From Fibrobacter sp. (GTDB lineage Bacteria > Fibrobacterota > Fibrobacteria > Fibrobacterales > Fibrobacteraceae): 64,000 bases of DNA. Below the pieces are notes generated by a model that had not been told where the DNA came from, did not search any database, and was given only the letters and a program-made list of their open reading frames with translations. Below, piece by piece: positions 17,773-26,035 of this stretch (its first letter is position 1; each line of letters starts with the position of its first letter). Where the stretch lies: positions 60,380-124,379 of the forward strand of contig JAKSIB010000008.1 in the NCBI GenBank assembly GCA_024399065.1. Reading direction: 5' to 3'. The position numbers and the translations under genes were made by a program.

Positions 17773-18900
17773 TTAAAGGAAACTTCCCTTCACGCCCACA
17801 GCAATTGTCCATTGCTGTCCCAGGTCACTCCAGTCCGGAGCATTCCATTCACGCATAGGCTTTTCATCGTATTCGTTTTCAGGATTGGCAGCGTTGGCTT
17901 TATCATGAATAGGAATAGACAGAGCAAGGAAAATCGGGAAGTCCGCATTGGAGAATTCAATTCCATAGGCAAAGGCCGCAGACCAGGCCTTGTGATCCGG
18001 ATCCGGACGCGGGTCATACTTGCCTGCAGTTTCAGAGGAAATCCAGGCAACGCCAAGAGGAACAGAGAAACTCATACCGAAAGACTGGACAATTCCTGCA
18101 CGACCGCGGTAACCATAGGCAATAGAACCACCGACTGAAGGAGGTGTGTATGCGCCCAAGTCATTTTCACCATACGGTTTGAAATGATAATTGAAGCGGT
18201 CGCCCTTGTGCTTCAAATCTTTCCAATAGGTATCATTAAATTCGTTCTCACCGGAGAACAAGTGCATGGCAAAGGGATGGGTGTAAGTCAAGCCGTAGAG
18301 CCAAATGCCCTTATCTGTATCGCGACTGTAATCCCAGCCTAAAGTCAGGCTATAGAGACCGGAGCCCTTCTGGAAACTGCTGGGCAAAATAAGTTCCGCA
18401 GCATCGGTACCACGCTTGATATCGTACTGACCCGTCGGAAGAGACAAACTTGCAGAAAGCGAAGCTGCGCCGCCGCTGCCAATGGTCTTGCTGAAATCAA
18501 AGGACAAATCCCCAAGGCCACCCGTAGAACGGTCTGCCGGAATCTGGTTAGTACGATACTGAACTTCGCCTCGATGGCTCATCCAAGGAATACTGACACC
18601 CAGTTTGGTGGACCAGGTCGGTTTGATGGACAAATGAGGGGTCAATGTCAAGCCGGAGAAATTCTGGCCCACGGAATACTTGGTAAATGCCTCGACTTCA
18701 AGATAACCGCCAGAGACACCCTGGCCGATCCACTTAATGCCATCACTGGCTCCACCGCCAGAACCACCAGCACCACAACCACCAATGGATTCCCAAGGTG
18801 TAGCAACTTCAACCGGAGCCTTAAAGCCAGCGACAAAAGCAGTCGCACAAACTGCAACCAGGGCGCCAACAGACCAAACTTTCTTTGAAAGCATTTTCAT
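17773..18900 (-). CDS. Outer-membrane beta-barrel protein of unknown function
   Basis: 375 residues from ATG 18900. A GTG at 18912 would overlap the upstream stop as GTGA and add four residues; the ATG gives a better signal peptide (MKMLSKKVWSVGALVAVCATAFVAG). The mature start has a Gly/Cys-rich turn (GGCGAGGSGGGAS), then amphipathic strands with aromatic girdle residues and a terminal Phe-Leu, as in porin-like proteins. It resembles the transporter/phenol-degradation (MetA-like) barrel layout, but I cannot assign a substrate. Directly follows a lipoprotein gene, so probably co-transcribed. Confidence 0.7.
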   Translation of the reverse strand: MKMLSKKVWSVGALVAVCATAFVAGFKAPVEVATPWESIGGCGAGGSGGGASDGIKWIGQGVSGGYLEVEAFTKYSVGQNFSGLTLTPHLSIKPTWSTKLGVSIPWMSHRGEVQYRTNQIPADRSTGGLGDLSFDFSKTIGSGGAASLSASLSLPTGQYDIKRGTDAAELILPSSFQKGSGLYSLTLGWDYSRDTDKGIWLYGLTYTHPFAMHLFSGENEFNDTYWKDLKHKGDRFNYHFKPYGENDLGAYTPPSVGGSIAYGYRGRAGIVQSFGMSFSVPLGVAWISSETAGKYDPRPDPDHKAWSAAFAYGIEFSNADFPIFLALSIPIHDKANAANPENEYDEKPMREWNAPDWSDLGQQWTIAVGVKGSFL

Positions 18901-18908
18901 TCTAAGCC

Positions 18909-20111
18909 TCACGGAAGTTTAAGCAAGAAAGCCTTGCTATCGCCAGTTGCCAAAAAACGTCCATCAGAAGAACGACCACCAATCATAGGAACGGGAGCCA
19001 CTTCCCTTGTATCACCAATCCATTCCACGGCAAGATCAGCAGGCGCATCTGCCATCAAGGAAACTTCACGCATTGCAGTTCGGCCACCAGAGCCGTCGTG
19101 CATGGAAACTTCAGACAAGTCGTCCTGTTGACCGGTCATCATTTCTCCACTGGGGAACTCTGCCCAAAGAACAAAAGTACGACCTTCATAGGCAAACCAA
19201 TGAGGCTGTGCAGGCATGGACATCATTCCACTTTGCTTTTCCATCAAAACCGGAGAAGAATTTTCCGAAACCTGCTGTACATAAGAGTTCCAACCGGTTT
19301 TTGTTTTTTCAACAACGTTGTAGACAACAAAGTTTCCATCGGGAGAAAGCAAAGGACTTTCAATATAGCCACTGCCGATATCCGCAGGCATTTTCATTTT
19401 CTTCGGATTAGCCAAAGCCTTTTTCAAGTCTTTTTCGGATTTCACACCAGAGAAATCCACAAACTTAATACCCTCTTTTTCGTCCACATAAGTCAAGCGA
19501 ACATTATTGGTACCAAAGAAACCTTCAATGGTAGAGGCATCGGCTGTCGTATCAATTTTTGCGGAAGGATCCACCCACAAGTGCGGCGTAGCCTGTTCGC
19601 TAATGCTATCGCTATAGAACGTGAACCTTTTCTTATCACTCATTCGAATAGCGACAATACCGTAGTCCAAATCCCTACCACACTTTTCATTAACCATGTA
19701 TGCCCTAAGGGTAACAACAAAGGCACCATGGGTACTCCATTCCGGGTCCTGGAACTGGCAATCGCCAAGAGCGGAATCCGCCTTCACATACCAAAGAACT
19801 GTATTGGACGTGTCGGTCACCGTCAATCGGTCATGCTGAATCACCTTTGTCGTATTATAGGCGGAATCGTCGGTATTGACAGTCAGCTTACCACCAAAAT
19901 TCAACCACAACATAGATGCCGGATAATTCACCGTATCCTGAGTGACAGAGGGGTTACAAACCTGCAAAAAACCATTCAACTTGTAGAGGTCTCCGATTTC
20001 GGATTTTGCGGACCCGGATTCACTGCTGTCAGCTATAAACTGTTCCGGCTCATACACACAAGCGGAAAAAAACAGCATGGACACAATTGTTGTCAATAAA
20101 ATCTTCTTCAT
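18909..20111 (-). CDS. Lipoprotein with TolB-like propeller features
   Basis: 400 residues from ATG 20111; the longer in-frame reading upstream overlaps the MATE gene and is rejected. MKKILLTTIVSMLFFSAC is a lipoprotein signal with Cys18. SPLLSPDGNFVVYNV is the kind of strand-turn seen in TolB/WD40-like beta-propellers, and a second partial blade follows (PHWFAYEGRTFVLW). Function unknown. A TATATT box lies 8 bases before the ATG. Downstream barrel gene starts within or just after its stop. Confidence 0.7.
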   Translation of the reverse strand: MKKILLTTIVSMLFFSACVYEPEQFIADSSESGSAKSEIGDLYKLNGFLQVCNPSVTQDTVNYPASMLWLNFGGKLTVNTDDSAYNTTKVIQHDRLTVTDTSNTVLWYVKADSALGDCQFQDPEWSTHGAFVVTLRAYMVNEKCGRDLDYGIVAIRMSDKKRFTFYSDSISEQATPHLWVDPSAKIDTTADASTIEGFFGTNNVRLTYVDEKEGIKFVDFSGVKSEKDLKKALANPKKMKMPADIGSGYIESPLLSPDGNFVVYNVVEKTKTGWNSYVQQVSENSSPVLMEKQSGMMSMPAQPHWFAYEGRTFVLWAEFPSGEMMTGQQDDLSEVSMHDGSGGRTAMREVSLMADAPADLAVEWIGDTREVAPVPMIGGRSSDGRFLATGDSKAFLLKLP

Positions 20112-20134
20112 CAAGGGAAAATATACAAAAGTCC

Positions 20135-21493
20135 CTAAGGATTTTTGCACCATTCCAATCGGGTTTTCCTGATAAAGCGCAGATAAACACAGAATATAAT
20201 GGTTCCCGTAACCAGCCAACTCATGGGGTAACAGACCATAAGTGCCGCAAAAGTATTGTACTTCGGGAACATCAGGAACACCCAGGAGATTCTGACACCG
20301 CAAATACCGAATACGCAAATCAAGGCGGGAACCATGGACTGTCCCATACCGCGAAGAGCCCCGGAACAGACATCAATCAAAACATTGATAAATTCCAGGC
20401 CGATGACGATATAGACTCGGTAAGCACCGGTCTGGATAATGGCTTCGTCATTGGTAAATATGGAAAGGATGGGGTGATAGAAAATAGAAGTCAAGGCACC
20501 CAGCAGGAACGTGGAGGACGCCGCCAGGAGAATGGTCCAGCGGACAACTTTTCTGCAACGGTCCAAATTTTTCGCACCGTAGTTCTGCCCCACAAAAGTC
20601 ACGCAGGCGTGGCCAAAGGAACTGAGCCAGAAGTACACAATCAGTTCCGGATTCATGGCCGCTGCAGATGCGGCCACTGCTGTGGACCCAAGCGAATTGA
20701 TAGCCGACTGGATACAGACATTGCTAAAGGAGAACACGGCGCCCTGCACGCCAGCAGGCAATCCAATCTTGACGATTCTGCCGAGGATATATGGCGTAAC
20801 GCGGAGTTTCCAAAATTCAAACTTGAAGGGACCGGTTTCACGTTTCAAGAAAAACAGTAAAGTCAAGGCACTGATGACATTGGCAATTACCGTCGCAACA
20901 GCAACACCATCCACATCCATGTGGAAGCCGATAACAAAAACAATGTTCAGAACCAAATTGATTGCACCAGCTACAAGCAACACGTAGAACGGACGCTTTG
21001 TATCGCCCTTGCTTCGTAACAATGCTGCACAGAAATTGTACAACATAATGAAGGGCATGCCCACGAAATAAATCTTGAAATACAGTGCCGCAGAATCGAT
21101 AATATCTTCTGGTGTTGAAATCAGGGAAAGAATCGGGTGAGCAAAAAAGATTCCAACCAAGGCAAGCAACACGCCGCAAATCAGGGAAACAGCAATCGCA
21201 GTATGAACCCCCCGGGAAACAGAACGGGAACTGCGTTCACCAAGAGCGTTGGCCACCACCACATTGGCCCCGATGGAAAGGCCCACAAAAAGGTTCACCA
21301 TCAAGTTGATGACGAAAGTATTCGCCCCCACGGCGGCCAAAGCCTTATCGCCAGCAAACTTACCTACAACGGCGACATCGGCAGAATTGAACAACTGCTG
21401 AAAGATGGAACTCGCAGCTAGAGGCACGGCAAACTTCAGGATTTTATCCCAAATCGAGCCCGTCAGCAAATCCATATTTTTAGCAGTAGCCAT
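20135..21493 (-). CDS. MATE-family multidrug/solute exporter
   Basis: 452 residues from the ATG at 21493; the in-frame TTG-started extension overlaps ychF on the other strand and is rejected. It has about 12 membrane helices in two homologous halves (helix 1 LKFAVPLAASSIFQQLFNSADV, second-half repeat near IGLPAGVQGAVFSF), typical of MATE cation-coupled antiporters. Substrate unknown. The end lies 23 bases before the next lipoprotein start. Divergent from ychF with about 110 bases between. Confidence 0.9.
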   Translation of the reverse strand: MATAKNMDLLTGSIWDKILKFAVPLAASSIFQQLFNSADVAVVGKFAGDKALAAVGANTFVINLMVNLFVGLSIGANVVVANALGERSSRSVSRGVHTAIAVSLICGVLLALVGIFFAHPILSLISTPEDIIDSAALYFKIYFVGMPFIMLYNFCAALLRSKGDTKRPFYVLLVAGAINLVLNIVFVIGFHMDVDGVAVATVIANVISALTLLFFLKRETGPFKFEFWKLRVTPYILGRIVKIGLPAGVQGAVFSFSNVCIQSAINSLGSTAVAASAAAMNPELIVYFWLSSFGHACVTFVGQNYGAKNLDRCRKVVRWTILLAASSTFLLGALTSIFYHPILSIFTNDEAIIQTGAYRVYIVIGLEFINVLIDVCSGALRGMGQSMVPALICVFGICGVRISWVFLMFPKYNTFAALMVCYPMSWLVTGTIIFCVYLRFIRKTRLEWCKNP

Positions 21494-21602
21494 AATCGGG
21501 TCCAAATTTAGTTTTTTGGACCTCTCGCCTAAAGGGTAATTACTAACTTTGTGGCGTAAATTTTTGGGACGAGACAATCCGTCCCCACAAACGGAGATTA
21601 TC

Positions 21603-22700
21603 ATGGGTTTTAAATGTGGTATCGTAGGCCTGCCGAACGTCGGCAAGAGCACCATCTTTAACGCAATCACCAATGCAGGCGCAGAAGCAGCAAACTATCC
21701 TTTCTGCACCATCGACCCCAACGTGGGTATGGTGAACGTTCCGGACGCACGTCTGGACGCTCTGGTAAAGGTCTACAATCCCAAGTCCATCGTTCCTGCC
21801 GTCACTGAATTCGTGGACATCGCAGGTCTCGTGAAGGGTGCAGCAAACGGCGAAGGTCTGGGCAACCAGTTCCTCACCCACATCCGCGAATGCCAGGCTA
21901 TCATGGAAGTGGTCCGCTGCTTCGACGACGGCGACATCGTTCACGTTCACGGTTCCGTGGATCCGGTTCGCGACGTGGATATCATCGAAACCGAACTTAT
22001 CTTGAAGGATCTGGAATCCGTCGAAAAGCGTCTCGCTACCGAAGCAAAGAATGCACGTATGGGTGGTGCCGAAGCTAAGGCACGTCTCGCCGCTTGCGAA
22101 AAGCTCCGCGACGCATTCCAGGAAGGCAAAGCCGCCCGCGGTCTCGCAGGTGAAAGCGAAGAAATGGACCAGATTATCAAGGACCTGGCCCTTCTTACCG
22201 CAAAGCCCCTCTTCTACTGCGCCAACGTGAAGGAAGACGACATCCTCACCGGCAACGCCTACGTAGACGCTCTTAAGGAATACGCAGCAAAGAATGGTCA
22301 CGAAGTCATCATGATCAGCGGCAAAATCGAAGAAGAACTTTCTCAGATGGAACCGGCCGACAAGGTGGAATTCCTGAAGGATCTTGGCCTTGCAGAATCC
22401 GGCCTCGACGCTGTGGTCCGCAAGGGTTACGAAATTCTCGGCCTCCGCACCTTCCTCACCGCAGGCGAAAAGGAATGCCGTGCATGGACCTTCGAAGCTG
22501 GCTTCAAGGCTCCCCAGTGCGCAGGCGTTATCCACTCTGACTTCGAACGCGGCTTCATCCGTGCAGAAACACTGAGCTACGCCGACTTCGAAAAGTACGG
22601 CAGCTGGAACGCCGCCAAGGAAGCTGGCGTACTCCGTACCGAAGGTAAGGAATACGTGGTGCAGGACGGCGACATCATGCTGTTCCGCTTCAACGTGTAA
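21603..22700 (+). CDS. ychF: Redox-regulated ribosome-associated ATPase YchF
   Basis: 365 residues from ATG 21603, with GGAG 9 bases upstream. P-loop GLPNVGKST at residues 9-17; [20 protein letters not shown] is the G3/switch segment of the OBG family. The nucleotide-specificity motif is NVKE instead of NKxD, which marks the ATP-binding YchF branch. A C-terminal TGS domain ends with [10 protein letters not shown]. It binds ribosomes and modulates translation and oxidative-stress response. Monocistronic, with a strong terminator downstream. Confidence 0.95.
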   Translation: MGFKCGIVGLPNVGKSTIFNAITNAGAEAANYPFCTIDPNVGMVNVPDARLDALVKVYNPKSIVPAVTEFVDIAGLVKGAANGEGLGNQFLTHIRECQAIMEVVRCFDDGDIVHVHGSVDPVRDVDIIETELILKDLESVEKRLATEAKNARMGGAEAKARLAACEKLRDAFQEGKAARGLAGESEEMDQIIKDLALLTAKPLFYCANVKEDDILTGNAYVDALKEYAAKNGHEVIMISGKIEEELSQMEPADKVEFLKDLGLAESGLDAVVRKGYEILGLRTFLTAGEKECRAWTFEAGFKAPQCAGVIHSDFERGFIRAETLSYADFEKYGSWNAAKEAGVLRTEGKEYVVQDGDIMLFRFNV

Positions 22701-22728
22701 AAGAGAAGCCGGCTACACCGGTTTTCTC

Positions 22729-22758
22729 AATTACGAATTACGAAGTACGAATTACGAT
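22729..22758. repeat. AATTACGA iterated repeat
   Basis: Four imperfect 7-8 bp units (AATTACG, AATTACGA, AGTACG, AATTACGA) just after ychF. Related units occur at 57056-57113 and, inverted, at 57127-57150. Confidence 0.65.
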
Positions 22759-22770
22759 TTTTTCGCAAAC

Positions 22771-22800
22771 AAAAAAGGACTGCCCAGCAGTCCTTTTTTG
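22771..22800. terminator. Bidirectional intrinsic terminator
   Basis: Almost perfect inverted repeat: AAAAAAGGACTGC (22771-22783) / GCAGTCCTTTTTT (22787-22799). Serves ychF and the convergent membrane-protein gene. Confidence 0.9.
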
Positions 22801-22808
22801 TTTATCCT

Positions 22809-23420
22809 TTAACCTTTATCCTTTACGCTTTTCTTAGCTGCTCGGCGGGCTTTCAGTTCTACAACAATTGGCCTTATAATCACAGCCAAATTCATTGCTG
22901 TACCTATAAAAATCAGTATCGTTGCCGCATTATAGCCAATACCCGGGTCTACACTCAACAGCGGAATTCCCATATTGGCTAGAAGTTCCGCCAGCTTTGC
23001 ATAGAACGCTCCCATGGAGACCATGGTCAGCATACCCAACGCAATGGAACCCAGGGGGGTAAACCAAGCAAACGCTGCGGCCAAGATAGCGCCAACAAGA
23101 AGTATATAAAGAGCGGGCATCGGATCCATCTTAGGAAAGTTCGGTATCGTTGTACGGAATCTTTCTATTGCCTTAGGGTTGCCAGTCTCCATCTTCTTGA
23201 GCATACCGATTGCAGGTTCCTGCAAGGCAGTTTCAAGATCCAGGCCCGAAGCCAGTTCATAGACATTGGGAGAGGCAATCACCTTGTCATCATTGCAGGA
23301 AACGTTTGCAATAGGCATGAGCAAAGCCACGATTACCAACAAGTATGGGATCGCAGTGATGCGCTTAAACAGGCGCAATGCTTTCGATTCCTTGCTATCA
23401 ACTTTAGTTTTGTCACTCAT
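22809..23420 (-). CDS. Integral membrane protein of unknown function
   Basis: 203 residues with about four membrane helices (about 20-42, 102-120, 122-142 and 160-185) and basic ends (KARRAAKKSVKDKG). Residues 45-100 form an extracytoplasmic loop with one Cys. No family recognised. Its ATG overlaps the stop of the SUMF1-domain gene by one base (TAATG), so the two are translationally coupled and probably functional partners. Its last codons overlap a small TTTATCCTTTA-type direct repeat (22800-22830). Confidence 0.7.
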   Translation of the reverse strand: MSDKTKVDSKESKALRLFKRITAIPYLLVIVALLMPIANVSCNDDKVIASPNVYELASGLDLETALQEPAIGMLKKMETGNPKAIERFRTTIPNFPKMDPMPALYILLVGAILAAAFAWFTPLGSIALGMLTMVSMGAFYAKLAELLANMGIPLLSVDPGIGYNAATILIFIGTAMNLAVIIRPIVVELKARRAAKKSVKDKG

Positions 23421-25966
23421 TATTTTCCCTCAAAAGCGCTTCGCGGGAAAGCGCAACGGAAACCGATGCGGTCAGACCAGTAACGGGGATCTTCGTCATC
23501 GTAGTCAGTCAAATTCAAATACTTTTCCTTATCCATCCAGGAACCGCCCTTGTGGATCTTGTGGGATCCCATCATAGCACCTGTAGGGTTCGAATCCTCC
23601 ACAATAAGGGAGAACATAAAGTACTTATCCCTGGTCCATTCAGCGACATTACCGGACATATCGTAGAGGCCCCATTCATTGGGCTTTCTGCTAGCCACCG
23701 GCTGCGGACCATAGTTCGGGTGTTTCTTGCCGAAGTTGTAGGAATTATCGCGGTAAATAGCGTAGAGGCTGGCGTTAGGTTCTTCATCAAGATTCCAGAG
23801 AGAGCCTTCATTATTGTCTGCACGACCTGCAAATTCCCACTGAGCTTCCGTCGGAAGATCACCACCAATTGCCTTACAGAATTCCTGAGCATCATACCAC
23901 GTGATGTTGTGAACTGGCTTCTGAGCATCAGAATACTTGGATCGATCAATCTTGCGTTTGGATTCCTCAAGGCGGTCCATAACTTCTTGATAGAAGCCCT
24001 GGGTTACTTCAGTAGTATGGATTGCAAAAGGAGACATGGAAACGACCTTTCCCTTATAGCGGAAGGCTCCAGAATCGATCAAGGCCACCGTGCCCATTTT
24101 TGCATCGGCAACAATTCTCGGAACTTTGGGATTTTCTGCAGGGTAATCATCATCGTCATACTCAACAATCTTAACGTTCGGAGAAAGTTCAATAACACGC
24201 TTTTCTTCAGCAGGCTGTTCCGCAGGTTGTTCCACGGGTTGTTCCACGGGTTGTTCCTCGGGTTTCGTGGTATCCACGACAGCGGTATCAACAGTTGCGG
24301 TATCGGCAGCGACCGTGTCAGCAGCGACTGTATCAACGGCAGCAGAATCCACAGCAACGAAGACTGCAGCAGTGTCTACGACAGCAGAATCTTCAATAGC
24401 GGGACCAACAGTAGCTGAGTCAACGATAGCAGAGTCTACTGCTGCAGAGACAACAGTAGTCGTGTCGACAATAGCCGAGTCTACAGTTGCGGAAGCAGAG
24501 GTCACCATAGAATCAGCCGCAGGAACTACGGCAGAATCAACAACCTGTTTAGCCAGCCATTCCAGCACTTCAGGCTGATCTGCAACATAAGCCGGGAGCT
24601 TAAATTCGCCATGGCATTTGTAGGTCTGGTCATCAACAATCAAATCCAGGTCCTGGAAACGATACTGATAGCGGCCAACCAAAGTACCTTCATTGTAAAC
24701 CCAGACAGGTTTATTATTTGCCAAGGTCAAGTGGGCAGCAACAGTCTCGGATGCATCCAAAATAGCGTACAGGGTATCCGTCACCATGCTGTCAGCGGAG
24801 CCAACCCATGACACATTAAAACGTTCATATTCCTTGCCGAAAGTCAAACGAATTGCGGAGACCTTCTTTTCTTCGGAACCCTCAACTTCTTCAAATATCG
24901 GCTCGATCTTTTCTGGAACCATTGTTCCGGAAATAGAAAGACTTTGCAAGCTATCCATTTTCTGGAGCAGAGCCTTGTTTACTTCGCTAGCAACACCAAG
25001 TTTGCTGGTTCGCCAAAGTTCCTTGGCGTCCTCACGGCGGGCAAGGTATTGTTTTGCATATTCCACGTATTCTTCTGTGGAATCCGTAACCCCAAATTCC
25101 GCAGCAGTCTTCTTCGCAGGATATAACGATACAAAAGCATTGGAATCAATCAAGGAGACGGTACCCTGAATTTCACCGACAAACTTGTCGTACAATACTT
25201 CAAGATCTTCCAGATATTCCGCAGCGGCAACAGAATCCAGCGTGACAGTCGTGGAGACATTGATGCTAGAGTCCTGCACAAACACCGGCAACTGGGGAAC
25301 CAGCGATACAATCGTTGATTCCGGCACGGCAACAGCATCTACATAAGGATAATAACCCGGAGCAGAAAACTCAAAAGCATACATTCCCTGTTTCACAGGA
25401 TAAATCTTTTCCACCTTTCTCTTCAGCTTTTTGGTCAAGGAATTCACCTGCAAATCCACGATGGACGTATCAATCTTGATTACGCTAGGGCGGACAGATT
25501 CCTTCAACATTTCCCAACGGCCATTCTTCCAAAAGAACAGTGTTGCAATACGGGACGAATAAATGTATTCCCTATCGAAATAGATGTCGGCTTCATCCTG
25601 GAAAGCCTTGTACATTTGGGAACCATAGAAGCGCATGTAGAGGACTTCTGCCGGTTTCAGGTAGTTATCCTTCATGCTAAAAGCATGTAGCTTACTGAAA
25701 TTTTCCTCATCCATCTGTCCAACATACCAGTGGAATTCCTTCGGCCCCTTCTTATGACGTAAATACATGGTATGGGCATGGAGTGGAAGCTCCGGCATTA
25801 CAGAAACCGAATTCAACCCTTCGTTGATAATCGCCAGTTTGGAATTTTTCTCCAAAAGCAAGCCATCCTTGTACTGATCAGGCGCAATCTGGAATAGGTG
25901 ATCGCCATCGGCGAGAGCCATTGCCGGAACAAGCATCAAAAAGGACAACAAACGGTTTAGGGACAT
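23420..25966 (-). CDS. Secreted SUMF1/FGE-sulfatase-domain protein with low-complexity linker
   Basis: 848 residues from ATG 25966, chosen because AGGAGA sits 4 bases upstream. Signal peptide about 1-19 (no lipobox). Residues about 20-470 form beta-rich domains with PEGA-like strands (QGMYAFEFSAPGYYPYVDAV). Residues about 475-600 are a repeat-rich linker of Val-Asp-Thr/Ser-Ala units and EQPVEQPAEQP. The C-terminal 230 residues are a formylglycine-generating-enzyme-like domain: TTEVTQGFYQEVM, LPTEAQWEFAGRA, GLYDMSGNVAEWTRD and RIGFRCA. The copper-binding Cys pair of true FGE is not visible, so it is probably a structural or binding domain, as in GldK/GldJ. A type IX link is speculative. Confidence 0.8.
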   Translation of the reverse strand: MSLNRLLSFLMLVPAMALADGDHLFQIAPDQYKDGLLLEKNSKLAIINEGLNSVSVMPELPLHAHTMYLRHKKGPKEFHWYVGQMDEENFSKLHAFSMKDNYLKPAEVLYMRFYGSQMYKAFQDEADIYFDREYIYSSRIATLFFWKNGRWEMLKESVRPSVIKIDTSIVDLQVNSLTKKLKRKVEKIYPVKQGMYAFEFSAPGYYPYVDAVAVPESTIVSLVPQLPVFVQDSSINVSTTVTLDSVAAAEYLEDLEVLYDKFVGEIQGTVSLIDSNAFVSLYPAKKTAAEFGVTDSTEEYVEYAKQYLARREDAKELWRTSKLGVASEVNKALLQKMDSLQSLSISGTMVPEKIEPIFEEVEGSEEKKVSAIRLTFGKEYERFNVSWVGSADSMVTDTLYAILDASETVAAHLTLANNKPVWVYNEGTLVGRYQYRFQDLDLIVDDQTYKCHGEFKLPAYVADQPEVLEWLAKQVVDSAVVPAADSMVTSASATVDSAIVDTTTVVSAAVDSAIVDSATVGPAIEDSAVVDTAAVFVAVDSAAVDTVAADTVAADTATVDTAVVDTTKPEEQPVEQPVEQPAEQPAEEKRVIELSPNVKIVEYDDDDYPAENPKVPRIVADAKMGTVALIDSGAFRYKGKVVSMSPFAIHTTEVTQGFYQEVMDRLEESKRKIDRSKYSDAQKPVHNITWYDAQEFCKAIGGDLPTEAQWEFAGRADNNEGSLWNLDEEPNASLYAIYRDNSYNFGKKHPNYGPQPVASRKPNEWGLYDMSGNVAEWTRDKYFMFSLIVEDSNPTGAMMGSHKIHKGGSWMDKEKYLNLTDYDDEDPRYWSDRIGFRCAFPRSAFEGK

Positions 25967-25989
25967 AATATCTCCTATAAGCAACAAAC

Positions 25990-26015
25990 AAGGAGGTGCG
26001 AGGCACTCCTTTTTC
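25990..26015. terminator. Hairpin between uvrA and the SUMF1-domain gene
   Basis: AAGGA-GTGC / GCAC-TCCTT with one bulged base and a GAG loop. The T run is on the plus side; on the minus side, where transcription is expected, it is followed by TTGTTTGTT. The stem contains the GTGCGAGGCAC units of the intergenic repeat family. Confidence 0.55.
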
Positions 26016-26035
26016 TTACAAAGATAATATTAAAA

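Noticed and set aside
21543..22535. 330-residue minus-strand frame opposite ychF
   Set aside because: Shadow of ychF. Also the reason the MATE gene start was set at 21493 instead of the TTG at 21673.
23420..25966. GldK orthologue
   Set aside because: The SUMF1-like domain fits, but there is no lipobox, the protein is almost twice as long, and the next gene is not GldL-like (four helices instead of two).
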